64,000 nt of DNA from Fennellomyces sp. T-0311. Lineage: Eukaryota; Mucoromycota; Mucoromycetes; Mucorales; Lichtheimiaceae. This document shows, piece by piece, positions 34,204-46,881 of this stretch (its first letter is position 1; each line of letters begins with the position of its first letter). Position numbers and translations under genes: made by a program. The stretch spans positions 558,001-622,000 of the forward strand of contig JALLLT010000003.1 of the NCBI GenBank assembly GCA_025266875.1, in the 5' to 3' direction. The notes beneath the pieces were generated by a model that was not told the DNA's origin, ran no database searches, and saw only the letters and a list, made by a program, of their open reading frames with translations.

Positions 34204-35646
34204 TTTCGGGCTCGCAATTGGAAATGTTGCTCAATTATTATATAAATACATAAAATGGGTAATGCTATGTACAGATTTTGGAGAGGTTTAGGAGATCACG
34301 ACTCTAACGTGAAATGCCTCATTTATAAAACGCGTGACTTGACATTACTATTTTAATGCAAAGTCGCAAGTGACGCTAACCACGATTCCTGGTAAGCACC
34401 CAGGGCGCCTCGTCTAGTTACCAGGCTGAAGGGGGTGCGCTTCTTGGCGCCCATCATGTGCTCATGATGATATGCTCATACTACTCTTGTTTACCTACAA
34501 AAGCACTTGCATATTTACTTGTTAAAAACTGCACGAAAAAATCATCGTGGTCGATTTCGCAGGTAGAAGACTCTTGATTATTTATTCATAGCGTTTGATA
34601 ACCATTGCTATTTTGACCTCTGCCTTGGACTGAAGACCTGATCGTCTGGGACGACGAAAAATAGGCTTTGGTGTTGATAGCTTCATTTTCCGAGGCCACT
34701 GTTGATGGCGTTTTGGCTGTAGCGAATGGTACTGGCTGAATTTGATCGATATTGTGGTGGTTGCTGCACTCCAGATCTCAACATGATCTTTTACCACGAA
34801 CAGCTTTCAAATTTTGTCAGTGAATTTTGCTCCGGCCTTGATTTCCTTCTCCTGCTCTTCGCGATAAAAGGCTCCGTGTACAGTAGCATCGAGAAGCTCA
34901 TCATCTGTATAGTATCCTTTAAAAAAGTAGCTTAATAAGCTATAAGTGCTCCTCTAAATAGCGCATTCGTATCTCCAAAGATTCCTTGGACTTGCTATTT
35001 TTTTCATGTTGGCAATTTTACCATCATTTTTAGTAATTGCATCGCATGGTGTTTCTTATTCGTAGTACCACATACCTAAAAATAATTGACGTCTTTTATC
35101 TCTGGAGATGACAGCGACCTTCAGAATCCATTACAATTTATATACAATTCCATAGTAAAGTTATTGGATCATACAACCCAAATACACTCGCAACACGTCG
35201 AAGCATCGGAATAACACCTAATCACTTGTGTTTATGTGCTCATATCACATTTAGTATCCGATTTACCATCACTATGTACATGGTATTCAACACTAAGTAA
35301 CAAAAAAAGAAATAGTCAACAAACTTACAGCAGTGTAACTTCGCATGTATAGTATAACGTGAAGTTGTTGCACCCTTAATTTCTTAATTAGGAACTATTG
35401 ATCATGTCAATACGTATATACGTACGTATATAATGTGTCTTGAGATTTTTTGCCTATAATGCCTATGAGAATATTACCCGATCGTCCGCAATACAAATCA
35501 GACGACTTTTAGGATTAGCCGATCAACGTCCAATTATAAATGCATAGATTCTTCACTATACGTAGGTAGCTTTTTATATTTTAATGAGAATGACTACATA
35601 ATACTGTATAAACAGCAGGAATGGATGAAGAAAACCCACGCTTTTT
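34204..35646. other. Intergenic, about 1.4 kb
   Basis: No gene supported. It has an inverted repeat CCTGGTAA/TTACCAGG (34388-34395 and 34418-34425) around a GC-rich core, in a region with several GGCGCC words. A minus-strand frame at 34582-34797 has a basic end (FRRPRRSGLQSKAEVKIAMV) but no recognisable family. Confidence 0.4.
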
Positions 35647-38600
35647 CTAACTGGTTTGTGATCCATCGTTTGTAGGTACAGATCGATAGGCTCCGGCACG
35701 ATCCCTTCCTTGACGTGAAACTCGACCTTCTTGCTCTGAATAGTGGATACCTTCATCTACAACTTCTGCAGGACTGGTGGGAATTGTTGCTATTGATCTG
35801 TCATCGGAAGAATCTCCAGGTGTGTGTGGCAGTGGAGGCACGGTATTTGCTTCAAGGTTGGATAGCTGAAGGTCCCTCACAATAGGATCATTGTGATCTT
35901 GAGGCATACTACGCCTAGCACTTGGACTTAATCGCTGCTTGAACTGGCTAAATTTTTCCTGGAGATTTGCATTGTCTTCCGCTTTTTGCTCGATTTCTTC
36001 TCGGTAGAAAAGCTCGTGTAGTGCGACGAAGATTTCATTGTCCATGTAGTACGCCTTATAAACAATTTCCATAAATTGCAGGCTTTGTTCCAGGCGCTTC
36101 ACCTCTTTTTGCAGCGCTATATGAGACCGGTATAGCTCGTTTGTCGTTAAAGGCGCATCGATAGTGTCCAGATCTTTTTCTTCGATACGGGTTTTAGCTT
36201 TGGCTGTGCTGGCTGAAAGATCTGATGGCGTTTCCGAAAGAGAATTATTTAAGACCTCGCTCTTTTGAGAATCGAATAATGGTTGCAACCCATGACGTTC
36301 TTTCTCGTGATTTGTTGGATCACCTTGAACAGCATTGACGAAGGGTACGCGGGTACCAATATAGTCACCAAAATCCTTCTTGAGGTACTTCTCAATCGAT
36401 CGTCGTACTTGTGGAATAGCCGTGCCCCATTGTTGTACTTTACCCCATGGTGACCCACCTCGAACTCCAAACAGCATTTCGATGATCTGTGTAAAGGTTG
36501 GAAATAAAGCAGCGGCAAGCGAAAGACTTGAGTATAGTGTATGCACTCGCGACTCTTCATCTTTGACCGTAACAAATCCGTCCGGGTATACACTTAGAGC
36601 GCTCGCGGCGTATTGCTGTAGGTAAACGTTGTTTGGGATTCCAGCTTCATATATGGCGTCGATAGTTGTCGTCTCCACCTTGTCTTGAAAGATACCAAAG
36701 TAGTTCCATGTTGAGTTTAAGAGCCGTGTAGTTTTATGAAGCTGGTAACGAATGCTGGAAGCTGCACCTGTCTCCACGTAAAACTTGGAATTATCAGGCG
36801 TATCAACCGTTTCACTGATACGCCAATTTTGCATATTCTCAGGTGAGATTTCCTGTTCCATAATTCCTGGTTGACCGGCAAGATTGTATGCTTGAATATT
36901 TGGATTGTTGCCTGGCGGGTATACTACAACTTGTACACTCCCAGATGCTGGAAAGATGGTACCGTCGTATAGATCGGGAAAACCATAAAACAGAAACTCC
37001 ACCATCTTGCCTCTGACTTGTTCGTTTTGTGACTTGTCTTGATATCCGAGAACGAACGCGCCGGGCGGTGGAGCAAACAAGAAGCATTGGATCTCACCCA
37101 ACCCGGAACCAAAATAAGGAACATGAAGTGACATGTCGAGCCGGTGTATATAATTGGTGGCAATACAATCTTGGGTGGATAATATATCTGTTTGGCATCC
37201 AACTTGAAGTCCTTCAATTGCCCAGCCTTCGAAGCAAAACCGCATATCTATATAGATCACGTATACATTGGAACTTTTAAAATTATGTAACAAAATCGTA
37301 TATCGCTAACATACCTGGCAAACCAACGGTATCTTCGCTGTTAATGCTGGTGTTCATCACGTTTGGACTTGTCCGTGCTTGTTCAATTACATAAACAAGA
37401 TAGCCGTACATGTAGACTGCCATAAAAGCCTTTACAACAAGGCGGAATGCTTCAGTCCAGGCTGCTTCTCCAACTCTAGAGTTGAAAGTTCGTTACGGTT
37501 AATACGTATGATATTGATATAGATATTTCAGTAGCAGGATTCTTACCTTCGATCCCAAAATATAGAGCGAACTGTTTTTCTCAAGGAGCCAAAAGTAATC
37601 ATAAGTATCACAATTATTACTATAACGATTGCAAGTATAATAGCGGATGCAAAATAGATCGCTTTAGGATGCTTCTGTAAGAACGATCCTAGGTAGTGGT
37701 CCTTCTGTTCAACAGTTTCCGGTGGCAGCGTTATGTCAATTATCCATGCGCTTGATTCGATATCAAACAGATGAATATCTTGGAGATAGGTAAGATCCGA
37801 GAGACCTACAACAATTATTAAAGACAAATCAGTATTGTTCAATGTGAGTACTTTATAAATCTTACCGAATGCTACCATAAAGTACCGGTTATATAAAAGT
37901 CCACTGGCAGCTTTAGTGCGTGACCGCGGAATATTCATATTCGCTGAAATCTTGTTCCACGTCCACGTAGTAGTATCCAATGCCCACAAGTCATTAAAAG
38001 TACCAGGGGCATTTAGCAACACCTCGGATACTCCCCAGCCTATATACAACAAACACAATTAATTGATCATGTAAGCGCATAATACGGATGAACCTAACCT
38101 CCGAAAACATAAATGGTCGTTCCGTCCGGGCCTTTGAGAAACATACATGTCAGTATTCACTATCCGTAATATCCTACTGTGTATTATATTACATACCTAG
38201 CGTAGATGATGCTCCTGCTCGTTGAAGCGGAATGTCTGTTTCTGCGGCCGTAACTTCGATTCGGTTAAATGTCATATCTCTAGGATCGAGCACATAGACA
38301 TGATCGCAATATGAATAATTTTCAAATCCAACATCATAGGTGCTGTGCCCTTCTTGACCCATCAAGTATACAATTCTACCATCACTACAAGCTGAAATTT
38401 AAGCTAATTATTTTACTAGAAAGACCTAAACCTCACTTACGGTAACGTGATACTAGAATGGTCTTGCAGAAAAGGTAATCCCTGACTGGTTGTGTAATTT
38501 GTCAATACGTTGGTGTCGGCATTGTACGAAAGCAGTTCATTTGATATCATTAGTGGGTCGCTAGCGGCAGTAATGTTCCTCTTGATTCCACCATATATGT

Positions 38601-39087
38601 AAATTGTATTGTTAAGGCCCAGGTTAGCTGACATTATAGTGCGTTCGAGATCAAGCTGCGAGATAATAATTGATTCGGAGGCATTGACGGCAACAGTAGA
38701 CCAGTTTCCTGTGCTAAATTGGTATCTGTTGATAAACGGTGCTTGTAGATTTGGATATGTCTCGCCACCAATAACAAGTACTGTATCATGATCATCCAAT
38801 AGAACTGCGCGACCGTTCACGGATCGATATTCTTCTGGTATACCACGCTGCTGTGCGGTTAAATCACCAGTTATATGATCGATTTGGATAACTGTCATAT
38901 TTCCATAGGAGTTGGATTGGGTTTTGTCACCACCAAAGCAGTACAGAGTATCATTCACAACGATGGTGGCGCATCCATAAAGGGGAGTCAGATGTCGTGC
39001 AATTTCACTGCTGATATTGTATTCGCCTTTGACGATAAAGCAGAGCGTTAAAAGTAGGAATACCAAAGTAACCATATTCGTATTCAT
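35647..39087 (-). CDS. Kelch-ectodomain, three-TM receptor-like membrane protein (paralog A)
   Basis: There are seven exons, 39087-38441, 38384-38197, 38131-38099, 38039-37866, 37805-37547, 37475-37315 and 37247-35647, about 1020 residues. A signal peptide (VTLVFLLLTLCFIVKG) precedes a kelch-type beta-propeller with repeated GG-doublet blades (LYCFGGD, VLVIGGE, IYIYGGI, VYLMGQ, IYVFGGW). TM1 (IYFASAIILAIVIVIIVIL) lies near residues 395-418 and TM2 (VVKAFMAVYMYGYLVYVI) near 446-465. Between TM2 and TM3 a Cys-containing region (MRFCFEGW, GCQTD, DCIA) is probably extracellular. TM3 lies near 722-746 and runs into FGVRGGSPWG. The cytosolic end has a coiled coil (LQKEVKRLEQSLQFME) and a Ser/Pro-rich tail. 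The paralog at 40984 has the same exon plan. I know no named family; a cell-surface sensor or adhesion protein is an inference from the layout. Confidence 0.85.
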
Positions 39088-40983
39088 AGTGGAGTAAAGA
39101 GAGCAGGTTCACAGATCTTATTGATGTCTTATACCTAGGATTCTTATATATACGCAATTACAAAAAAAGCTATTTTCCCAGACGATTCTGTGAAACTAGA
39201 GTACAGCCGATCGTCCAATGGCGCCGCAGCAATGATGTGCGCCGAAAAGGGTGCTAATAAGTCTACCTGTCATAGTTACACCATGAACAATCGCCTTGAA
39301 ATAGTTTATGGGCATAACACATGATACACTTTAATTTTCAGGATTATAAACCGTTTTTTCGTTAATAGTCTGTGTAATATTTGTAAATAATAGGCGCATA
39401 GTACTATAGTGCGGCAGCTGCTATGCATTGAGCCATTGAGAATATACTGAAAGAACTGTATATAAAAAGTACACAGCACTTGCTTTATAGGTTGTACAAG
39501 GTTTTCTAAAAGCAAAGATGTACATCGCGAAGAAGCCGCGCCACATGTTCTGAAATTGAGATCAGTAACTTAAAGGATGTGACATCTTCAATAAAGCGCT
39601 GCTCTACTTGAGCTTTTTCACATATATAGCGAGCCAGCAAAAGATCACTATTTTTCTACTTCATCAACAGAGCTTTTCCGAAAAAAATACATAGTATCGC
39701 CTAAGTACTTTCAAGTTCCTCAATACAATTACCAATGAAGAAGTCACATGGTATAGTGTTTATACTTACGTCTAAGCCCTACAAAGTCTCAATTCAAGAT
39801 ATCCACAATAGCGTGCTGAGAATCGGCGATGTGATGAATAAAGGGAAAAAGCTCTGTATATAAAAGGCTTTCATAGATAAGTCGCCTAAAACAAGATAAT
39901 TGTGTTCAAGTGGCTATGCTGTGCTGAGCCATGAATCTGACATCACGTAGTATCAGTGGTGTTTAACAATTGATCCGAAACCGAGGACTTGGTATGATAT
40001 TTCTATAACGGATCTGGTGACATACTAAAAATACATTTAGCGTTTCAGCAAACCCGTGAAACATTACACAGCGTACAACTGTTGGATTTGTCAAAACCAT
40101 TTTTCTCTTGCTTGGCATACCATATAGAATTCAAGGCACACTTGATTGACCAATGATATAAACATTATAATTGGTAAGGTTGAGGAAGTTTTAGAATAAA
40201 AGAATTAGTGTATATTGCAATATGGATACATATCCTGGTTAGTAACGAAAAGTTTGCTCGTTATATAGTCAAGGTATATAATTCGGGTAAATTAGTCAAA
40301 CGAGATAGATCATGCAGTGATAAACTAATGGATGATTCGCAGACATGTGTAAGTTTGATTTAAAAAATTCTCAGATATATGTTCAAACGTTGATAAGAAC
40401 AGATGGCGCATGTATGACACCTTTTCCGTAGACAAGAGCAATTCGGGACGGAATTGAGTTTCCGAGACACCCTTTATTGCATCTCAATTTTGTATTACGG
40501 ATCCGTTAAGTACCAGTGACCAACCATGTATTGAAGCAGTTATAATCACGAAAAAGATGAATGATAAACCTCAAGACCTTTGGATCATCGCTCCTAATTG
40601 CTTCATTTTTATGCTGTAGCGTTTATTTTTTGGTAATTCACTATTCAGTATTCAGAGCTATTAACAGATTCGGTTGTGCATTTTTTAACTTTCTGTGAAG
40701 GAAAGAAGGGGACAGTTGCTAAATAAACCCCGCCCCATCCAAGTGGGAGTTCTTATAATTGAAAAAGCCATAGAGTTTCGCTGAGGCAAAAACAACTGCT
40801 GGGAAAAACAGGGAATGGCTATAACTTGTTTTAGTACTTTGTTTCATTGTTTTCAGCTTATCAGAAAGCATGTTTATGTCAATCCGACCTTCGGGCGTAC
40901 ACAAAATGTTGTCAGCCCATGAAGTCACTACCTCTAACTTTAAGTTATCTAAACTTTACTTTGTTTAAAAAAGGGTACAGTAA
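39088..40983. other. Spacer between the kelch/TM paralogs, about 1.9 kb
   Basis: It holds the 5' flank of paralog A (TATA-like ttatatatacg near 39145-39155) and the 3' flank of paralog B. Short frames (39306-39515, 40719-40928) lack motifs. I see no decayed third copy. Confidence 0.4.
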
Positions 40984-43900
40984 CTAGTACTTGTCAACTA
41001 AATGTGTACGTTCTTCTACTAGCATACGGCGGTCGTGTAGCTGAATTCCCGATGAAACATTAGGCAGTGAATGATCGTCTGCCAAAGCGGAGTTGTCATC
41101 TCGGTTTGCAGGCGGTGGATTTATATGCTTTATAATGTGGGCCGATGTATAAGTAGCCGGTTCATCAATGCTGCGTTCTCGTAAATATTTTTCATGATTC
41201 ATCGGGCGGTTATCATTTCCAAAGGTGTACTTTTTATGTTGTCGAACTGCCGAATCGAGATTCGCAAAAAGTTCGTCGCTAATGTAATACGACTTGAACA
41301 TTAGCTCCATAAGCTGCACGCGCTTCTGAAGTTCATTAAGCTGATCTTGGATTTGGGCATTCTCTAGTTGAAGAGCATTCTCTTTTGCTGTTTGATACTT
41401 TTCACCATATGTACTGGTTTGTCCTTCAGATGGGAATATGGCGTGTGTCATTTGCTGCTTTTCCGATAACAGATTAGCTCGTACAGGGTTGATGAACGGG
41501 ATAGTTGACGTTAAAAATCCAAACTGCTTTCGCAAGCCAGCAAGCAATGAATCTCGAGCAGATCCAGGTACCAACCGATGAATCATGCCCCAAGGAGATC
41601 TAGGCCGAACGCCAAACAGGAATGCGTCTAGTGTGATCAGTAAAGAGAAAAGACCGCCAGCGGAACCGATTGCTGATAAAATGGTATATATCTTCTGTTC
41701 ACGTAATGTAACCTTGGAATACGTGCTTGGGTAGATATCCAGAATATTTTTAGCGAAACTTTCCACGCGCACAGGGGTAGATATACCAGGGCGGTATGCG
41801 GTGGTAACCTCTGGCACGCTGTTGTAAGTTGGAGCGAAACCGATGTTGTTCCATCCTGTATTTTGCAAATAAAGGTGGTCCTGTAGCTGATAGATAATGG
41901 ATGAATAAGCGCCAAGTTCCAAGGAATAAGTATTGGATGTCTGAAGATCATTCCGTTCTCCATTGAGCCAGACTTGGATGTCGGACTGGGAAAGTTGCTG
42001 CGTGGTGTCGCCAAAGTAGTAAGCAAGGTTGGGATTTCGACCACGGGGATAAAGTGATACATGGACTCGGGAAATCTGAGAGATAGTTCCATTGGGATTA
42101 CTGCTTTTCGTCGCAACGCCATAGAATAGGAATTGCAAGCGATAGCCGTTGTCGTCACCGACAGCACCGGTGTTGAATTGGCGGTGCTTGGGATCACCAA
42201 GCTGAAAAGAATCTGGTGCGGTGAATAAGAAGCAGCTGGTAATATTTACTTGTCCATCGATAAAAAATGGTCGGTGTTTCGTCATATTGAGCCTTCGTAA
42301 ATATCCTGCTGTGGCACAATCTTCGATAGTACCTGTGTCGGTCTGACACCCAATACTGCCTTGAGTCCATCCATCGAAACAGAAACGGATATCTAAAACG
42401 GTCAATCCAGTAATTAGATCCTATGCATTGTAAATTCAACCATTATTCATATACCAGGTACTGAAACTTTGGATGCTGAAGTAGACAACGTAATTGTTGA
42501 TATTGGACTAGTCACGACCTGATGGATCAAGAACGCAAGGAATGCCACGAACAACCCGCCCAATACGGCTTTGGATAAAAGATGAGAAACTTCAGTCCAC
42601 AAAGGCTCACCCGTTCTGCAAATCAAAACAAAACATAAGTTAATTACAGATGAGCCATGTACCTTTCTAGATTTACCTTGGGTCCCATATAAAGTATGTG
42701 TAAAGTGCACTCCAATAATTCCATAGGATGAATCCAAGAAGAATTGCACCGAAAACCGTTCCTATCACGATACCAGCAATTGTACTTCCACTTAGTATGT
42801 TGCTGTCAGAGGCTGCGTCCGAATTTGGAATTGGGTCTTTAACGTTCTGTACCCATGCTGGACTTTTATTTTCCGGAGCAAGATCCAGCATATAGACATC
42901 ATTATACCAAAAGGTTTCGATCCTTCCTATAAGCCGATCAATAAAGCATAGAAAATTATTTGATCTATCACGTACCGTTTGCCAAGACGAAGTATCGGTT
43001 ATTCAAAAGCGCTCCATTCGCTTCATATCGAGCTGTTGGTGGTACTCCAAGTATACTATCAGTGGAACACCATGTCCAAGTGGCTGTATCCAGTATCGCA
43101 AAGTCGGCCAGCGAGTTATAAAAGTATGAACCAACATTGCGAATTCCTTTATATTCCTATCTGTATGAGTGCTTATGGCGCCAAATGTTGATAACGCTCC
43201 GTACCTCCAAATATATAAATCGTGGAATTATCTGGACCTGGAAATATTCACCAACACAAGTTAAAACACGCGCCCTTGGATGGCATACAAAAAGAAACTA
43301 ACCAAGTATGGTACTGACACCTTCCCTCAGCCACGGCACTTTATCACCCTGTAATGATTGTTTGGACCATTTATTGGCCCCGATATCGTATATAAGCGAC
43401 GAATTGCATAATTCAAGAGGATTTTGTGGATGAGCCGTTCGGCTATGGTATCCCATGGTCCCCATTATGAATATGATTTTGCTGTCTCTGTTAAGCACGG
43501 TTACATAAAGAGCTTAAAAGTAAAATGGATAACTTTTTTCTTACGGTAGCGCGATGGCCGAATGGCCAATCATGTAATTGGGTAGCAGCGGTTGAGAGAG
43601 GTCGACAAACTGTCCTGTCGCTGGATCGTAGGACCACAGATCGCCCATGATAAACATTCCAGCACCACTGAATGCACTGACCAAGTTAAATCCGCCGGCA
43701 ATATAAACTTTTCCATCAGATCCAAGTGTTGCTGTAAATTCTTTTCGATTTACAGGGAAAGTCTGGTTGTTGTGTGGTAACACAGGTGCTTCTCGCCATG
43801 TCTGTTGATCAAATCGATATTCGTACACGAGCAACTTATTAGTGTACAGTGTAAGGTTATTCGTGTATCCTCCAAACATAAGCAAGCGATTGTTGTCAGG

Positions 43901-44212
43901 AAGCATTACTGCTTGACTATAAGCCATAGGGATTGGGTTTGCTTGTGGAACATCCGAGTAAATCAAACTGCCATCTTGATCGCTTACGGCAATGGATGTG
44001 AACTTGGTGGATAAGGCTGACCGAGAAACGATACCGCCGTAGATATACATCATTCCATTCCGTACAAACGTGGCACCACTCGATCGCCCAGGCAATAAGT
44101 TGATTTGTTCATCTGTCATATTATAGACTGCCCAGGATGTAGGCGCAAAGGTTACTGACCACCATAGTAGCAGTGTTAAAGCAGCAGGCGGCCTTTTCAG
44201 TAGTACTTGCAT
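40984..44212 (-). CDS. Kelch-ectodomain, three-TM receptor-like membrane protein (paralog B)
   Basis: There are seven exons, 44212-43545, 43487-43303, 43237-43205, 43146-42976, 42926-42677, 42615-42455 and 42392-40984, about 958 residues. A signal peptide (LTLLLWWSVTFAPTSWA) precedes kelch blades (MYIYGGI, LLMFGGY, VYIAGGF, IFIMGTM, IYIFGG). TM1 (IAGIVIGTVFGAILLGFILW) is near residues 398-420, TM2 (VLGGLFVAFLAFLIHQVV) near 445-466 and TM3 (ILSAIGSAGGLFSLLITLDA) near 723-748. TM3 leads into FGVRPRSPWG. The Cys region IRFCFDGW/GCQTD/DCA matches paralog A, and the cytosolic tail has a coiled coil (AQIQDQLNELQKRVQLMELM). All six intron positions and phases agree with paralog A, and exons 3 and 6 have equal lengths (33 and 161 nt). 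The tails diverge. Confidence 0.85.
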
Positions 44213-45631
44213 AAGTGGCGATGTGCAGAAAAAGGGAGATTTTTCAAGATATCGTTAAATGTTATGTTTATATGAGCTGCAGTAATTTGCTCGTGCAACG
44301 TGCCCCAAAAATCAAACTTCATATTACACTTCCCGCAGCGTTCGTTCCCAATAATAGGACAAGTTTAGTAACTACGCCACGCTTTTTGAAGTAATTACAA
44401 ATGGAGAGCCTGTGGTAATTAGGGTACATTAATGGTAATAAAATAGTATTCTACCATCTTTTTAAGAGCTATTTACTTAAATTATAATTAACTTCTATTC
44501 GCGGGCGAAAAGGACAATGATCACTTTTCGTTTCTGCTTGACACGTTTTTAGCTTTATTGGTAAACTATAGACGTAATGAATAGGTACGTAGCAATGGTG
44601 GGTATCGCGTTAATTATGTCTAGCCAATTGTAGATTGATAGCTCCAAAACTGTGGATTATACGTTACAATATAGAATGATTCAATTAGTCTAGCTGTGCC
44701 AATTTTTCCATAAAAACAATTATTAACCCAGTACATCCGCTTTGACCTTAACGTTGCGTACGAAATGAAATTTGAAATAATCGAAATCTAGCAATTTTTC
44801 AGTTGCAACATTCCAGCGATCAGGCTTCAAATGTACTACGAGTCCAAAAGCTACGGCAAATGAAGCGTATTGCTTTTGTGCCGCATCTCAGCTTTATCAT
44901 AACTGACCCCATACTTTTGGAATTTATAAATACCAAAAAGCTTTACCATCGGAAGGGTTTGCACAATACTGTACGCACTACATCCTCAGTCCAGACGAGG
45001 TTATTTTCTAGCAGTCTATAACACTCCCGGAGGAGCCACCTTACTACCAGTTTTTTAGTAACAAAAGGACCAACGTTGCCTGAAAAAGCAAGGTTATGAT
45101 ACTCTATGAGCAAACAGTCTCCAGAAGAAGCAGAAAAGTACTCTCGTTTTATTTTAGCCCATCAATTACTTGCCGACACTGGTAATAAGTGCTTGTACGA
45201 TATGCCTACAACGAATACTTGACTCCAAACGCATAGACGTGTGCCGTTTCTTACCAATTGAATAAAACCAAACTTTAATATCCAAAACACATGTAAGTAT
45301 ATCTTAATTCTGCTATAGTTCATTGAATAAACGCATGGTAACCATGTTCCAAGAATCGATATTCTCCTCTGGATAAGGTCACCCTCACCACATCAATTTT
45401 TTTTGTATGTATATGTTTTGTTATCTTGGTGCTGGGACCCAAGATTATGTGTTTAGCTCAGGTACAAATATCGAGTCTTAAGTTCCGTTAAACGATCATT
45501 TGCGACAGTAAGATTCCTCACCACATCAAAATAATTATCAGTGCTACTAGCTGCCATTTTTGGACATGTAAGTCACACATTTTTTGTAAAAGCGACCTTG
45601 CTTTCCAGCTTTCACAGCAATAACAACTACC
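44213..45631. other. Intergenic, about 1.4 kb
   Basis: 5' flanks of the divergent kelch paralog B and CBP3. No gene, repeat or RNA recognised. Confidence 0.4.
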
Positions 45632-46725
45632 ATGGCATTCGGTAACGCGGTCAAAACAGGTGCTTCAGCAGCATTACGAAAGGTATATTCAACAAAAACC
45701 ATAAAACCATAGCAGCGTTCTGCACAGCAGGTTAGCTAATCAAGTTTTCAACTTGGAATGTTATAGCCTATTTGGCCAGCACGACCGTACCTTGCACAAA
45801 GCCACGCGAGAGTGGTCGTTCCACGGCTGGCACCCACTGCCATGGTAAAATATAACGCGACTTTTGATTCACCACTGCAAGTATCTGTAACGTCTCTGTG
45901 ATCTGTAGACGGTGCGTTGGCAGACGACTGCACAACCAGAAGAAACTGCGCAGAAGAAATCATATTCAGACACCACAAAGAAGCTGGTATATGGTATGGC
46001 ACGATTAATGGGTTACTATTCGTCGAGCTCCACAGCAATCCGTGCCAGCCACGACTTGTACAATACGTGCGCCGAGCACGCTGAACAAAACATGGAATTC
46101 TTCGTTGAAGGTGAGTTTTAATTTTCTGCATGTGGCATTGATATACTCATCCTACCTTTTATAGCGTGCAACCTCCCCGACAACTTTCAATCGTGGTTCT
46201 CGGTCACCCAGCTGCACGTCTGGATGCTAATGGTCCGTTTGAGAGGCGAGAAGAATGGCAAAGTGTATATTCAGGAAGTTGTAAACCGGTTTTTCGATGA
46301 TGCCGAACACAGAATGCGCAAATACGGCGTAGGTGCTTCGAGATGGAAGCAGGTTCCACAGTGGAGCTAATCAGTGTATATGTTTGCAATAGATTAAGCA
46401 ACAGCGGATGATCAACAGCTACATTAAGGACTTATTGGCTCAATTCCACGGTGGCGTGGTTGCTTATGACGAAGGCATGTGCAAGGATGATCCAGTGTTA
46501 GCAGCAGCATTGTGGAGGTGAGTTTCATACACAGAAGGATTGAGTGGGCTTTGCATAGTAACGGATGGCAACAGAAATCTTTTTGCACCAACTGCAAACA
46601 ATGCAGTTCATCTGGCATACGTCGTACAATATATCCGAGAAGAGCTCAAGGCACTGGATGAGTTTGATGGTGAAAAGCTCAATGCAGGCATTGTGCAGTT
46701 TAGCAAACCCAAAGCATCGTTTTAA
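45632..46725 (+). CDS. CBP3: Ubiquinol-cytochrome c chaperone (Cbp3/UQCC1)
   Basis: There are six exons, 45632-45682, 45767-45844, 45909-46110, 46165-46328, 46399-46517 and 46575-46725, about 254 residues. The first 60 residues are basic and poor in acid (MAFGNAVKTGASAALRK), as in a mitochondrial targeting sequence. The family domain includes YNTCAE, FQSWFSVTQLHVWMLMVRLR, QEVVNRFFDDAEHRMRKYG and FHGGVVAYDEG, followed by LAYVVQYIREEL. Cbp3 binds newly made cytochrome b at the mitochondrial ribosome and delivers it for assembly of complex III. The protein is shorter than yeast Cbp3 but similar to UQCC1-type members. The exact splice at the first two introns is set by frame only. Confidence 0.9.
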
Positions 46726-46881
46726 AGAAAATGGAAAGAACATATTATCACTATCATTAGACGCATCTACCGCATTCGCTAACCAATAAAAGGCAACATG
46801 TTTGTCGATAACCGCAACAATTAAAACAACCGTATCGATTCCAAGAATTTATTTTGGCAAGAAACAAAACCAACAATAAAC

